A stretch of 64,000 bases of DNA from positions 124,001-188,000 of the forward strand of contig NZ_SETE01000003.1 in assembly GCF_004152935.1 (NCBI RefSeq), written 5' to 3'. Shown piece after piece: positions 9,900-18,593 of this stretch. Origin of the DNA: Brumimicrobium glaciale (GTDB lineage Bacteria > Bacteroidota > Bacteroidia > Flavobacteriales_D > Crocinitomicaceae). The notes below the pieces were generated by a model, which was not told where the DNA came from, did no database searches, and was given only the letters and a program-made list of their open reading frames with translations. A program made the translations under genes and the position numbers. Numbering within the stretch: the first letter of the stretch is position 1; every line of letters begins with the position of its first letter.

Positions 9900-9993
9900 G
9901 AGTGGGGTTTGGTAAGTTCACAAATTGAAAACTGATTATTTGGCGCTGAATTGACGATTTTGCATATTTGGATGTGTAATATTTAACAATTAC

Positions 9994-10045
9994 TGCACTT
10001 CTTAATGTGCAATTAGTGCGAATACTTGCACAACAAGATGTGCAA
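9994..10045. promoter_or_regulatory. Paired TGCAC dyads in the metH-ATPase gap
   Basis: TTGCACA (10026-10032) and TGTGCAA (10039-10045) form an inverted repeat with a 6-base spacer. A related dyad TGCAC/GTGCA lies at 9994-10011. No T-tract follows, so an operator is more likely than a terminator. The rest of the 506-base gap holds the 33-bp iteron array and the promoter of the next gene. Confidence 0.4.
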
Positions 10046-10217
10046 TATGAAAGAATTAAGTAAACAAGTTGTGATTTATGAATTACTATGGCTTTCATAC
10101 TGAAGATACATGGCACAATATGATTAATAATTATCAATTAAAGAAATAGTTAAAACCTGATTAACACTGGAAAAATCATCAATTCAAAACAGTTGTTTTC
10201 GTATTTGACAATTAACA

Positions 10218-10350
10218 CTTGGTAAACACCCCTTACTTTAGTCAGTTTTTCATAGTATTTAACCCTTACTTTACTCTAAAATATTGTTAAATTAACCGTT
10301 ACTTATAACAACATATTGAGTTAATTAACCCTTACCCGAAATAATTTCCG
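10218..10350 (+). repeat. Four direct repeats at an exact 33-bp period upstream of the DUF4143 ATPase gene
   Basis: The core CCCTTAC starts at 10230, 10263 and 10329, and the variant CCGTTAC starts at 10296, so successive starts are each 33 bases apart. The wider unit reads roughly TTAACCCTTACTTTA. The sequence between cores is AT-rich and not conserved. The last copy ends 15 bases before the -7 element of the ATPase gene and so occupies its -33 region. A 33-bp period is about three helical turns and would place the sites on one DNA face, as expected of an operator array. Confidence 0.75.
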
Positions 10351-10358
10351 TATATTTG
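10351..10358 (+). promoter_or_regulatory. -7 promoter element of the ATPase gene
   Basis: TATATTTG is an exact TAnnTTTG match 48 bases before the ATG. No TTG is seen at the -33 position, where the fourth iteron lies, suggesting a regulated promoter. Confidence 0.65.
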
Positions 10359-10405
10359 TACTATAGAATACCTAAAAAAGCACAAGACACTAAATTCAAA
10401 AGAAT

Positions 10406-12079
10406 ATGTTTTACCGAAGAATGATAAAAGAATTAGAGCGTTGGCGAACAGATAGTTTCCGCAAACCACTTGTTATTCGTGGCGCTCGACAAGTAGGTAA
10501 AACAACCTTGGTAGATGAATTTGGGAAACAATTTAAACAATATATCCATCTCAACCTCGAATCTGCACAGGACCGTTCTTTTTTCGAAAACTTTCGCGAT
10601 ATCCATCAATTATTTGCAAAAATTCTTCTACACCATAGAATGAAAAAAGAACTTGTAAATGATACCTTACTTTTCATTGATGAAATTCAAGAGATGCCAG
10701 AAGCAGTAAATATCTTGCGTTATTTTAAAGAAGATTTGCCAGAACTAGCAGTAATTTCAGCAGGAAGCATGTTAGAAACTTTACTAGGTAAGAACGTTAC
10801 CTTTCCAGTGGGAAGAGTAGAATACAAAGTACTGCGTCCCGTTTCATTTGAAGAATATTTAACTGCAATGGGAGAAGAACAATTATTAGAAGAATATGCA
10901 AAATTACCAATTGAAAATTACGCCCATTCAAGTTTGCTCGAATCTTTCCACATTTACGCACTAATTGGCGGAATGCCAGAGATAATTCAGCATTATCGAA
11001 AAAACAAAGATATAACAGCACTTGGTCCACTATACGATAGTTTGATTCAATCATATATTCAAGATGCAGAGAAATATGCGAAATCAGATCATCAATTACA
11101 ATTGATTAGATTTTGTATATACCAAACCCTTAAAAAAGCAGGAAGTAGAACATCCCTCACCGGTTTTGGAAATTCGAATTACAGTTCCAAAGAAATTGGA
11201 GAAGTACTGCGTGCATTAGAAAAAACGTATTTAATGCATATATTGTATCCAGTAACTGGCACCACATTACCATTGGAACCAGATCAAAAGAAAACACCAC
11301 GAATTCAATTTCTAGACACTGGTTTAATCAACTATTTTTTAGGATTACAAAAAGACATTATTGGCACACAAGACCTGCACAATGTTTATAAAGGCACATT
11401 AATAGAACATTTAACAGGACAAGAATTACTTGCGCAAAAGACCCTCAGTTTAGATAAACTCCATTTTTGGATTCGTCAAAAAAAACAGTCTGATGCTGAA
11501 ATTGATTTCTTACACGTATATCAAGGAAAAATCATTCCAATTGAGGTGAAATCTGGAGCAAAAGGCACATTAAAATCACTTCAGGTTTTTATGGACAAAT
11601 CGCCACTTCATTTTGCAATACGACTTTACGCAGGTCAAATTCAATTAGATGAATTAAAAACTCAGAATGGAAAGTCTTTTCATTTATTAAGCCTCCCATA
11701 TTATCTTACTGGCAAGTTAGACAAATATATAGAATGGCTTTTTGATAAATTAGGAGACATTCCAGAAACTCAATTTATAGTTGAGGAAAAAAAGGAAAGG
11801 TACGGCAAGAAAAAAAGTGTAAATAAAACATGGAAAATTGATGAATTGGGTAAAAAACACGTCCAAGTTTTAGTGTCCTGTATGAAATCACCTCAAAAAG
11901 GAAGAGTTCTTATTGAAGAGACATTGGGATTGAGCTACCAATCAGTTAATAAACGAAAATACCTTAATTCTTTGCGAGATTTAGAACTATTAGAATTTAC
12001 CGATAAAGAAAATGAAAAAAGCAAAAAACAACGTTATCAATTAACTGAAAAAGGAAGAAGGTATTTAGAAGAGAAATAG
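10406..12079 (+). CDS. AAA_14/DUF4143 ATPase with C-terminal winged-helix domain
   Basis: 557 residues. An AAA_14 ATPase core occupies about 1-190: Walker A GARQVGKTT (residues 26-34), Walker B LLFIDEIQE (about 89-97), then a sensor-like SAGS. The DUF4143 region follows (about 200-400), ending in a PD-(D/E)xK-like motif DAEIDF...IPIEVKSG seen in this family. Most family members stop near 400-450 residues; here a further segment (about 470-557) reads as a winged helix-turn-helix (HVQVLVSCMKSPQKGRVLIE, SYQSVNKRKYLNSLRDLELL, then RYQLTEKGRRYLEEK). Cellular roles of DUF4143 ATPases are poorly defined. The iteron array directly upstream makes DNA binding and self-regulation by the winged helix plausible, but this is inference. 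Confidence 0.85.
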   Translation: MFYRRMIKELERWRTDSFRKPLVIRGARQVGKTTLVDEFGKQFKQYIHLNLESAQDRSFFENFRDIHQLFAKILLHHRMKKELVNDTLLFIDEIQEMPEAVNILRYFKEDLPELAVISAGSMLETLLGKNVTFPVGRVEYKVLRPVSFEEYLTAMGEEQLLEEYAKLPIENYAHSSLLESFHIYALIGGMPEIIQHYRKNKDITALGPLYDSLIQSYIQDAEKYAKSDHQLQLIRFCIYQTLKKAGSRTSLTGFGNSNYSSKEIGEVLRALEKTYLMHILYPVTGTTLPLEPDQKKTPRIQFLDTGLINYFLGLQKDIIGTQDLHNVYKGTLIEHLTGQELLAQKTLSLDKLHFWIRQKKQSDAEIDFLHVYQGKIIPIEVKSGAKGTLKSLQVFMDKSPLHFAIRLYAGQIQLDELKTQNGKSFHLLSLPYYLTGKLDKYIEWLFDKLGDIPETQFIVEEKKERYGKKKSVNKTWKIDELGKKHVQVLVSCMKSPQKGRVLIEETLGLSYQSVNKRKYLNSLRDLELLEFTDKENEKSKKQRYQLTEKGRRYLEEK

Positions 12080-12162
12080 TTAAGCGCTTCAGAATATTTC
12101 TTCATAAATATAAATCACAACAAACTAAAGTAAGAGAGTGAAAAAGAGAATGAGAGCGAAGG

Positions 12163-12573
12163 ATGGGATTCGAATTTACACATAGAGCAAACCTCAATCC
12201 AACAAAATTTACTTATCTTTCTTTCATGTTTTCAGATAAAACCAGAAAATATCACTTAGCGGATACTCGAGAAGAGTTTTTAAAAAACTTTCCTGAGAGT
12301 AAAGAACTGACCAAAACTTTTCCTTTTGGTGAAGTGCTTTTTGTATTGAAAGAAGATGAAATTTATGCGTTTATTAATAATTGTCCGCACCAAGATCAAA
12401 AAATGCAAGGCTGCACTATTCATGATGGACGTGTAACTTGTCCAGTTCATAAGTATAAATTTGATGTAGAAACTGGTCGCGGACACGGCCTGTATCTGGA
12501 CTTTTACCCTCTGGAAGAAGACGAAGATGGCTTTTTCCTTTTGCGTACTTATTTCAGTTGGTTTGGAGAATGA
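12163..12573 (+). CDS. Rieske [2Fe-2S] ferredoxin-like protein
   Basis: 136 residues with one Rieske domain. The cluster ligands are C74-P-H76 (NNCPHQDQ) and C93-P-V-H96 (TCPVHKYKFD), with a following G-rich turn. The short soluble form with no membrane anchor resembles Rieske ferredoxins that pass electrons to oxygenases or act as NirD-like subunits. The first 21 residues are not conserved-looking, and an in-frame ATG at 12226 (MFSDKTRKYHLAD) is an alternative start; the purine-rich GCGAAGG just before 12163 favours the longer form. No partner oxygenase is adjacent. Confidence 0.8.
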   Translation: MGFEFTHRANLNPTKFTYLSFMFSDKTRKYHLADTREEFLKNFPESKELTKTFPFGEVLFVLKEDEIYAFINNCPHQDQKMQGCTIHDGRVTCPVHKYKFDVETGRGHGLYLDFYPLEEDEDGFFLLRTYFSWFGE

Positions 12574-12586
12574 TTGAAATCAATTT

Positions 12587-13951
12587 CTAACTAAACAATT
12601 CCTTTAAAACCTCTTCTATTCTTGTACAACCAATAATCTCAATTTTGAAATTCTCTTGCTTGATTCCTTTATTGTCTTTTGAAATTATAATTTTGTCGAA
12701 GCCTAATTTTTCTGCTTCTGAAATACGTTGATCAACGCGATTCACCGGTCGAATTTCTCCAGACAAACCAACTTCAGCCGAAAGACACACATTTTTTTCA
12801 ATTGCCAAGTCAGCATTAGAAGATAATATTGATGCTACAACAGCTAAATCAATTGCTGGGTCGCTCACTTTTATTCCTCCCGCGATATTCAAAAAGACAT
12901 CTTTTGCTCCAAGTTTAAATCCACATCTTTTTTCCATTACAGCTAAAAGCATATTCAATCTACGTAAGTCAAAACCTGTGGCACTTCTTTGAGGAGTTCC
13001 ATAAGCTGCTGTACTCACCAAGGCTTGTACTTCAATCAACATCGGTCGCAATCCTTCTAGTGTTGCAGCAATTGCACTTCCTGAAAGCTTATCCTTGTTG
13101 TCTGAGATTAAAATTTCTGATGGATTTTCAACTTGACGTAATCCTGTTCCTAACATTTCGTAGATTCCTAACTCGTTTGTCGAACCAAATCTATTTTTGA
13201 TGCTTCTCAATAATCTATAAACGTGATTTCGATCTCCTTCAAATTGTAAAACAGTATCTACCATGTGCTCCAAAACCTTTGGTCCAGCCAATGATCCTTC
13301 TTTTGTAATGTGTCCAATTAAAAATACTGGTGTATCAGTTTGTTTGGCAAAACGCAATAATTGCGCAGTACTTTCTCGAATTTGAGAAATACTTCCCGGA
13401 GAACTTTCTATGATATCTGTATGAATTGTTTGGATAGAATCAATCACCAACATGGTCGGTTGCAATTCTTCAGCATGTTTAAAAATACTTTCCAATTGCG
13501 TTTCAGTCAACAAATAACAAGTTTCATTCAACTCCCCTATTCTACTGGCGCGCATTTTAATTTGTTGCTCGCTTTCTTCTCCAGAAACGTATAATATTTT
13601 ATGATTGGTTTCTTGCATTGCTACCTGCAACATCAGAGTTGATTTTCCAATTCCAGGTTCTCCTCCAAAGAGAATCAATGATCCAGGGACCAAACCTCCT
13701 CCTAAAACTCGATTCATTTCTAAATCGACCATTTGAATGCGTTGTTGTGGAATATCTTGAATTTCATGAATGGCACGTGGAACGGCAGTACGCTTCGTAC
13801 TTTTAGAAAAAATAGTGACTTCATTTTTTCCTTTACTGATTACTTCTTCCACAAACGTATTCCACTCATTACAAGATGGACAACGCCCTAACCATTTAGC
13901 AGATTCGTGACCACAATTTTGACAGAAATGCGCTGTTTTTACCTTTGCCAT
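12587..13951 (-). CDS. radA: DNA repair protein RadA
   Basis: 454 residues, normal full length. It has an N-terminal zinc finger (C10, C13, C24, C27), Walker A GEPGIGKST (97-105), the RadA-specific KNRFG motif (KNRFGSTNE, about 250), and a C-terminal Lon-protease-like domain (GGIKVSDPAIDLAVVASILSS, SAEVGLSGEIRPV) that lacks protease function in this family. RadA is a RecA-like ATPase and helicase that extends recombination intermediates by branch migration. It converges on the Rieske gene with only 13 bases between stop codons, and no terminator is visible in that gap. Confidence 0.96.
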   Translation of the reverse strand: MAKVKTAHFCQNCGHESAKWLGRCPSCNEWNTFVEEVISKGKNEVTIFSKSTKRTAVPRAIHEIQDIPQQRIQMVDLEMNRVLGGGLVPGSLILFGGEPGIGKSTLMLQVAMQETNHKILYVSGEESEQQIKMRASRIGELNETCYLLTETQLESIFKHAEELQPTMLVIDSIQTIHTDIIESSPGSISQIRESTAQLLRFAKQTDTPVFLIGHITKEGSLAGPKVLEHMVDTVLQFEGDRNHVYRLLRSIKNRFGSTNELGIYEMLGTGLRQVENPSEILISDNKDKLSGSAIAATLEGLRPMLIEVQALVSTAAYGTPQRSATGFDLRRLNMLLAVMEKRCGFKLGAKDVFLNIAGGIKVSDPAIDLAVVASILSSNADLAIEKNVCLSAEVGLSGEIRPVNRVDQRISEAEKLGFDKIIISKDNKGIKQENFKIEIIGCTRIEEVLKELFS

Positions 13952-14177
13952 GCTATAAATTTTTAGAAAAATACAAGTTATGATTTTACTCTATTTAAAG
14001 CGAAACCAACAAGAAATAAAAGTACGGTTTTCTAATGAATTAGTTCATTGAAAATTCAAAATACGTTAATTAATCAACATCATCTATTTCTCTTTCAAAT
14101 CTAAATTGACCTATTATCAATTTAATTAGAACACTCAATATCACTAGATTTAATTACATAAAAACCAATAATATTTA

Positions 14178-14185
14178 TATTTTTG
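14178..14185 (+). promoter_or_regulatory. -7 promoter element of the TPR/kinase locus
   Basis: TATTTTTG matches TAnnTTTG and lies 24 bases before the ATG at 14210. It therefore supports that start over a TTG at 14183, which overlaps the element. Confidence 0.6.
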
Positions 14186-14209
14186 GTTGAACAAACAAAT
14201 CAAAAGTTC

Positions 14210-15184
14210 ATGCTAAAAAGAATTTCACTTCTCGTCTTTTTACTTTTTGGATCAATGATTCATTCCCAAACTGAATTTTTCAAAGAATTTGATCAGCACT
14301 TATTGAAACTAAATTCCACTCAGCAAATTGACACTATTATTGCCATTCCATTTGAAATAATGAACAGTCAAGGTCAAAAGACTATTGAGAAATATAAACT
14401 TGCCCTTAAACTTGCAAAGGAAATAAAGGATGAAAACCGAATAGGCAATGTCTATGCGAAAATGGGGTTAGCCTTTTATTATTCAGGAGATTATGAGACT
14501 TCAGTTCTATCTATGACCAAGGCAATTCAAGCTTTCGAAAAAAGCGGAAATCAAGTAGGAATTGGTTCTACCTATGCATCAATGGGTTATCAAATGAAAA
14601 GAAGAAACTTGCCTAAAGCGATGGAGTATATGCATCAAGGTATTGAAGTTTTGAAAACCACGGATGACGAAATAGCTTTGTCTGCTGCTTATAATAATAT
14701 CGGCGTTTTGTATCAGTATAATGATGAAATGGATCGGGCTCTCGAGTATTTCTATTTAGGTTATGAAATTGTAAAAGCAAACAAAGATAGTTTAGGAATT
14801 CCTTACAGCTTGAATAATATTGGACAAGCATTTTTCGCAAAAGAAAATTATGAAAAAGCATTAGATTACTATCTAAAAGCTTTTGAAATTCGGAAAATCA
14901 AGAATGATCTCAACGGTTTAGCAGAGAATTACGGATTTATTGGCTCAGTATATTTCGAGCAAAATAAAGTTGATAAAGCAATAGAAAACTACCTTGCATC
15001 TTTGGCAATAAGTGAGGAAATAAAATACACTTATCTCTGTCAAGTCAATTGTGATCAACTGGCAATTGCTTATGAGAAAATCGGCAATTATCAACAAGCA
15101 TTATTCTACAGAAATAAACATCAGAATATAAAAGATCAAATAATTGATGAGCAAAACTATTGCACAATTAGAAGTTCAATTTGA
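14210..15184 (+). pseudogene. TPR sensor half of a frameshifted TPR-histidine kinase
   Basis: About 324 residues from the ATG at 14210: a signal peptide (MLKRISLLVFLLFGSMIHSQ) followed by six or so tetratricopeptide repeats (AKMGLAFYYSGDYETSVLS, YNNIGVLYQYNDEMDRALEYF, NNIGQAFFAKENYEKALDYY, YGFIGSVYFEQNKVDKAIENY). The frame ends abruptly in a non-homologous tail NYCTIRSSI. Family members continue without a break through a coiled coil into a membrane helix and kinase, and that continuation is present one frame over. Removing one A from the AAAA run at 15153-15156 gives IIDEQTIAQLEVQFDTEKK, restoring the usual fusion. It could be a true pseudogene, a sequencing or assembly error, or a split gene with a coupled downstream start. 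Confidence 0.7.
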
Positions 15185-16019
15185 TACTGAAAAGAAAGAA
15201 AAAGATTTAGTGATTGAAACAGCTAATGTGCTGCTAGAAAAAACCAAAGTAAGGCGACGGACTTCTATTTTAATCGGCGTTTTACTGACGGTTGCTTTAC
15301 TCTTATTTATCGCAATATTGATTTATAGACAGTTAAAAACGAAGCAACAACACCTTCAAAAAGAAAATCAACTGAAAGATATTATTGCCGAAGAAGAAAC
15401 GAAAAACAAAGTCTATAAAGAAAGAATGCGAATTTCAAGAGATTTACATGACAACATTGGATCGCAATTGACCTTTTTAATTTCTTCTATGGACAATATG
15501 AAATACATCGCTAAAGAAGATAAATTAAAATATAAACTCACAGATCTTTCTACTTTTGCACGTGTTACCATTTCTCAATTACGCGATACTATATGGGCCA
15601 TGAACAAGGATAAATTATCCATAGAAGATATGCAAATACGGATTTTAAGCTTTTTAGAAATAGCCAAAGAAAACACCAAGGATATTGAATTTATTTTTGA
15701 GAATCAAGTTGAAAATATTGAATTTATATTCTCACCTGCTGACGGAATAAATTTATTTAGAATCCTACAAGAATCTGTAAATAACGCACTTAAATATGCC
15801 TCTCCGACACGTATTGAGATCAACATGAAAGAGGAGCGCAATGTGATAATTTTTACGGTGAAAGACAATGGAGTTGGCTTTGATTTGTCTTCCATAAAAC
15901 ATGGTTTTGGTTTGCAAAATATGAAAACCAGATCTGAGGAAATCAATGCTATTTATGAATTGAAATCTGAAGTAGGAAAAGGCACACAGATTAAAATTGA
16001 ATTTCTAAAAAATAGGTAA
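15144..16019 (+). pseudogene. Membrane histidine kinase half (HisKA_3/HATPase) of the frameshifted gene
   Basis: About 290 residues: coiled coil (IAQLEVQFDTEKKEKDL), one membrane helix (TSILIGVLLTVALLLFIAILIY), a second coiled coil, the HisKA_3 dimerisation/phosphorylation helix with ERMRISRDLHDNIGSQLT (His in DLHD is the phospho-acceptor), and a HATPase_c domain (LQESVNNALKYA, VKDNGVGFD, HGFGLQNMKTRSEEI). This is the NarX/DesK-like class that pairs with LuxR-type regulators, such as the one 55 bases downstream. The first 41 bases overlap the end of the TPR frame; possible own starts are TTG 15144 or ATG 15147. If translated alone it would lack the sensor domain. Confidence 0.75.
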
Positions 16020-16074
16020 TTTGACTTATTACAAACTATATTAGAAACCTCTATATTTACAAAAACTCCTGATT

Positions 16075-16722
16075 ATGATAAGAATAGCAGTTGCAGAAGA
16101 CAATTCATTTTTAGCCAAAGCCATCACTGAAAAGATTGCTCTTTTTGATGAATTAAAATTGAAATTCATTGCCCAAAATGGAACAGAATTAATTAAAATG
16201 CTAGGCGATGATCTCAATGTAGATGTTATTTTAATGGACATTCAAATGCCTCAGATGGATGGAATAGAAGCAACTGAAATTGTTCGTTCAAAATATCCTC
16301 AAATTAAAATTGTGATGCTTACGGTTTTTGACGACGATGAAAATATTTACAATGCGATTAAAGCTGGAGCAAATGGCTATTTACTTAAAGATACTGATCC
16401 TGAAACGCTTTTTAATGGACTAAAAGAAGTATTAAATGGCGGAGCGTCAATGAATCCATCAATTGCTTTAAAAGCTTTGAACTTATTAAGAAATCCTATT
16501 CAAAATCAGTCAGAAAGTGATACGGAAGAAATTATTTTAACGAAGAGAGAAAAAGAAGTATTAGAACAAATTGCCAAAGGATTAAATCACCACCAAATTG
16601 CAGAAAACTTAGTAATTAGTTCCTCAACAGTGAGAAAGCATATTGAGAATGTTTACAAAAAAATGCAAGTTCACAATAAAGTTGAAGCCATTCAAAAAGG
16701 TTTAAAGAACAATTTGATTTAG
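16075..16722 (+). CDS. NarL/FixJ-type (LuxR family) response regulator
   Basis: 215 residues. The receiver domain (1-120) has the acidic pocket E8-D9, phospho-acceptor D55 (LMDIQMPQMDG), Thr in MLTVF and Lys in LLKDTDP. The C-terminal LuxR helix-turn-helix (about 150-210) reads LTKREKEVLEQIAKGL, HHQIAENLVISSSTVRKHIENVYKKM. It is the cognate regulator of the HisKA_3 kinase just upstream. An imperfect -7 element (TATATTTA) precedes it, so it may be transcribed both with and without the kinase. Targets are unknown. Confidence 0.9.
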   Translation: MIRIAVAEDNSFLAKAITEKIALFDELKLKFIAQNGTELIKMLGDDLNVDVILMDIQMPQMDGIEATEIVRSKYPQIKIVMLTVFDDDENIYNAIKAGANGYLLKDTDPETLFNGLKEVLNGGASMNPSIALKALNLLRNPIQNQSESDTEEIILTKREKEVLEQIAKGLNHHQIAENLVISSSTVRKHIENVYKKMQVHNKVEAIQKGLKNNLI

Positions 16723-17023
16723 TAGATTTTGTTCGTTCGGAACTTCCTTGAATTAAAGAAAAGGTTCTACCTTCGTTTGAATGAAATGAAAAGAGGGAAA
16801 TAGAAATCATTCAAAAAAGGCCCTGTGATTAGAGTTGATTTACTCAGTTTAATAGTCCAAAATTATGACTTTGGTATTCGTTTATCAATAAGACGTATAT
16901 TGAAGTAGAATGAAATGCTCTAAAAAAGTCAATCTACTTTAGTAAATAACATTTCAGATAAGACCGTGAAAGAACAAAGTAAAAAAGCCTACAGCTTAAA
17001 GCTTATTGCATAAAGCATATAGC
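16723..17023. other. Gap with short AGCTTAAAGC-type direct repeats
   Basis: About 300 bases without a gene. The end (16985-17035) is an irregular direct and inverted repeat (CAGCTTAAAGCTTATTGCAT, AAAGCATATAGCCTAATGC) running into the 3' end of rdgB. No clear terminator is seen for either convergent gene. Confidence 0.4.
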
Positions 17024-17614
17024 CTAATGCTCACCCAAAAACTCACCCAAAGCTTCAATTGCTCTTCCTCTGTGACTGCGTTCATTTTTCTCGGCTAAAG
17101 TCATTTCTGCAAAGGTTTTTCCGTAATTTTCTGGTTCGAAAATCGGGTCATAGCCAAAGCCTTTTTCTCCGCTGCGTTCATGTCGAATTTCACCCATTAC
17201 TTTTCCTTCGAAGAGATATTCTTTTCCATCTAAGATCAATGCAATTGCTGTTCTGAATTGTGCTTTTCTAGATGATTTATCTTCTAACTTATCTAAAACT
17301 AAGTCCATGTTTTTCTCACTGTCTCTTTCTGGGCCAGCATAGCGCGCACTGTAAACTCCTGGTTCATTGTTTAACGCTTCAATTTCTAATCCTGTATCAT
17401 CAGCAAAACAATTCACATTGAATTTTCCATAAACATAGCGTGCTTTCTGCAACGCATTTCCAGCTAAATCGGGTTGATCTTCAGGAATATCATCACCACA
17501 TCCAATATCTTGCAAAGTTTTTACAATTATATTTGAAGGTAAAAGTCCTTGAATTTCGTAAGCTTTATTCTTATTTTGAGTTGCAAAAACGAGTTCAATT
17601 TTTTGTGATGTCAT
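17024..17614 (-). CDS. rdgB: dITP/XTP pyrophosphatase (HAM1/RdgB family)
   Basis: 196 residues, normal for the family. Motifs: FATQNKNKAYEI near the N-terminus (nucleotide triphosphate binding), FADDTGLEIEAL with the metal-binding Asp, PGVYSARYAG, FGYDPIFEP and the C-terminal SHRGRA. It hydrolyses non-canonical purine nucleoside triphosphates (dITP, XTP) to monophosphates, keeping them out of DNA and RNA. It is probably the last gene of a minus-strand run beginning near 19969, with 36 bases between it and the hydrolase gene. Confidence 0.95.
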   Translation of the reverse strand: MTSQKIELVFATQNKNKAYEIQGLLPSNIIVKTLQDIGCGDDIPEDQPDLAGNALQKARYVYGKFNVNCFADDTGLEIEALNNEPGVYSARYAGPERDSEKNMDLVLDKLEDKSSRKAQFRTAIALILDGKEYLFEGKVMGEIRHERSGEKGFGYDPIFEPENYGKTFAEMTLAEKNERSHRGRAIEALGEFLGEH

Positions 17615-17650
17615 GGTGTTTAATTTTTGGTAAAGATTGATAAACTATAT

Positions 17651-18574
17651 TTATTCAACGCTTTCAATAAAATTCCTTAAAGCCTTATTAAAGTCTTTGG
17701 GTTGTTCTGAGGGCAAACCATGTCCCGCCTTTGGAATAATTATCAATTGAGCGCCTAGCTGCTCTTGAAGTTGTTTAGCATCTTCGATTAAGAATACTTC
17801 ATCGTCTTCTCCCCAAAGAATTAAAACTGGTTTTTCAATTTTTAATTCTTGAAATTGCTTGCGGTTTTCTGGCAGATTATTGAGCATTTTCCTTTGTTCA
17901 ATTGGATTTTTACTCATGTAAATTCCTAAAGTTTGCTTTCTAATAAATCCTGGAAGTTTTGGCGGTTTTCTAAAAGCAAAATCCAACATTCTTTTTACCT
18001 CATCGCTATTTTGAGGAATAAAAGCATCAGAAATGCTATCCACTCCTATTTTATCACAAAATGCCTGGGATTCTGCATCTGTGAAATGTATTCCCGGAGA
18101 ATCGACAATAGTAAGAGAAGCCAGTTTACCTCCGTTTTTCTGGGCAACACCTAAGCCGATGAAACCTCCATAAGAAATCCCAACCAGATGAATTTTTTCA
18201 ACTTTAAGGTATTCAATTAAGTCAATAATTGCATCCACTTGAGTTTGTAGTTCTGGAGTAGCTGTACTTTTACTCTTTCCAAACCAAAGAATATCTGGAA
18301 TTATAACACGGTAATCATCTTCAAAAGCTTTTGCTTGGTCTTTCCAAGAAATCTTCCCGTCCCCTCCAAAACCATGAACCAACAACAAAACGGGAGCATT
18401 CTCCCGCTTGTTGTCGTAATAAAATATATTGTGATTACCGAGTTCAACAGTTTGACTTGAAAAATCTTTTCGTTGATACGATTTGTGTACACGTGTATCG
18501 TATTTTCTAACGATGTTTTTACAACTTACTAGACTAAATAAACCAAGCAAGAGGACAGCCAAAAATCTAAACAT
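17651..18574 (-). CDS. Alpha/beta-hydrolase lipoprotein
   Basis: 307 residues. The N-terminus MFRFLAVLLLGLFSLVSCK has a lipobox (LVSC), so this is a membrane-anchored lipoprotein. The alpha/beta-hydrolase fold is clear: oxyanion-hole LLVHGFGGDG, nucleophile elbow GISYGGFIG with the serine, acid in LILWGEDDEVF, and His in KAGHGLPSEQP. The substrate cannot be told; esterase, lipase or epoxide/haloalkane-like activity are all possible. It is 19 bases downstream of the exported protein at 18594-19259, on the same strand. Confidence 0.85.
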   Translation of the reverse strand: MFRFLAVLLLGLFSLVSCKNIVRKYDTRVHKSYQRKDFSSQTVELGNHNIFYYDNKRENAPVLLLVHGFGGDGKISWKDQAKAFEDDYRVIIPDILWFGKSKSTATPELQTQVDAIIDLIEYLKVEKIHLVGISYGGFIGLGVAQKNGGKLASLTIVDSPGIHFTDAESQAFCDKIGVDSISDAFIPQNSDEVKRMLDFAFRKPPKLPGFIRKQTLGIYMSKNPIEQRKMLNNLPENRKQFQELKIEKPVLILWGEDDEVFLIEDAKQLQEQLGAQLIIIPKAGHGLPSEQPKDFNKALRNFIESVE

Positions 18575-18593
18575 TATAGCGTATGATTTTTAT

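Noticed and set aside
10218-10350. The 33-bp-period array as a CRISPR
   Set aside because: Only about 7-15 bases per unit are conserved, the repeats number four, no cas genes are near, and the array lies in a promoter region.
10406-12079. DUF4143 ATPase as part of a phage-defence island
   Set aside because: No effector, nuclease, toxin or other defence gene lies next to it; neighbours are metH and a Rieske protein.
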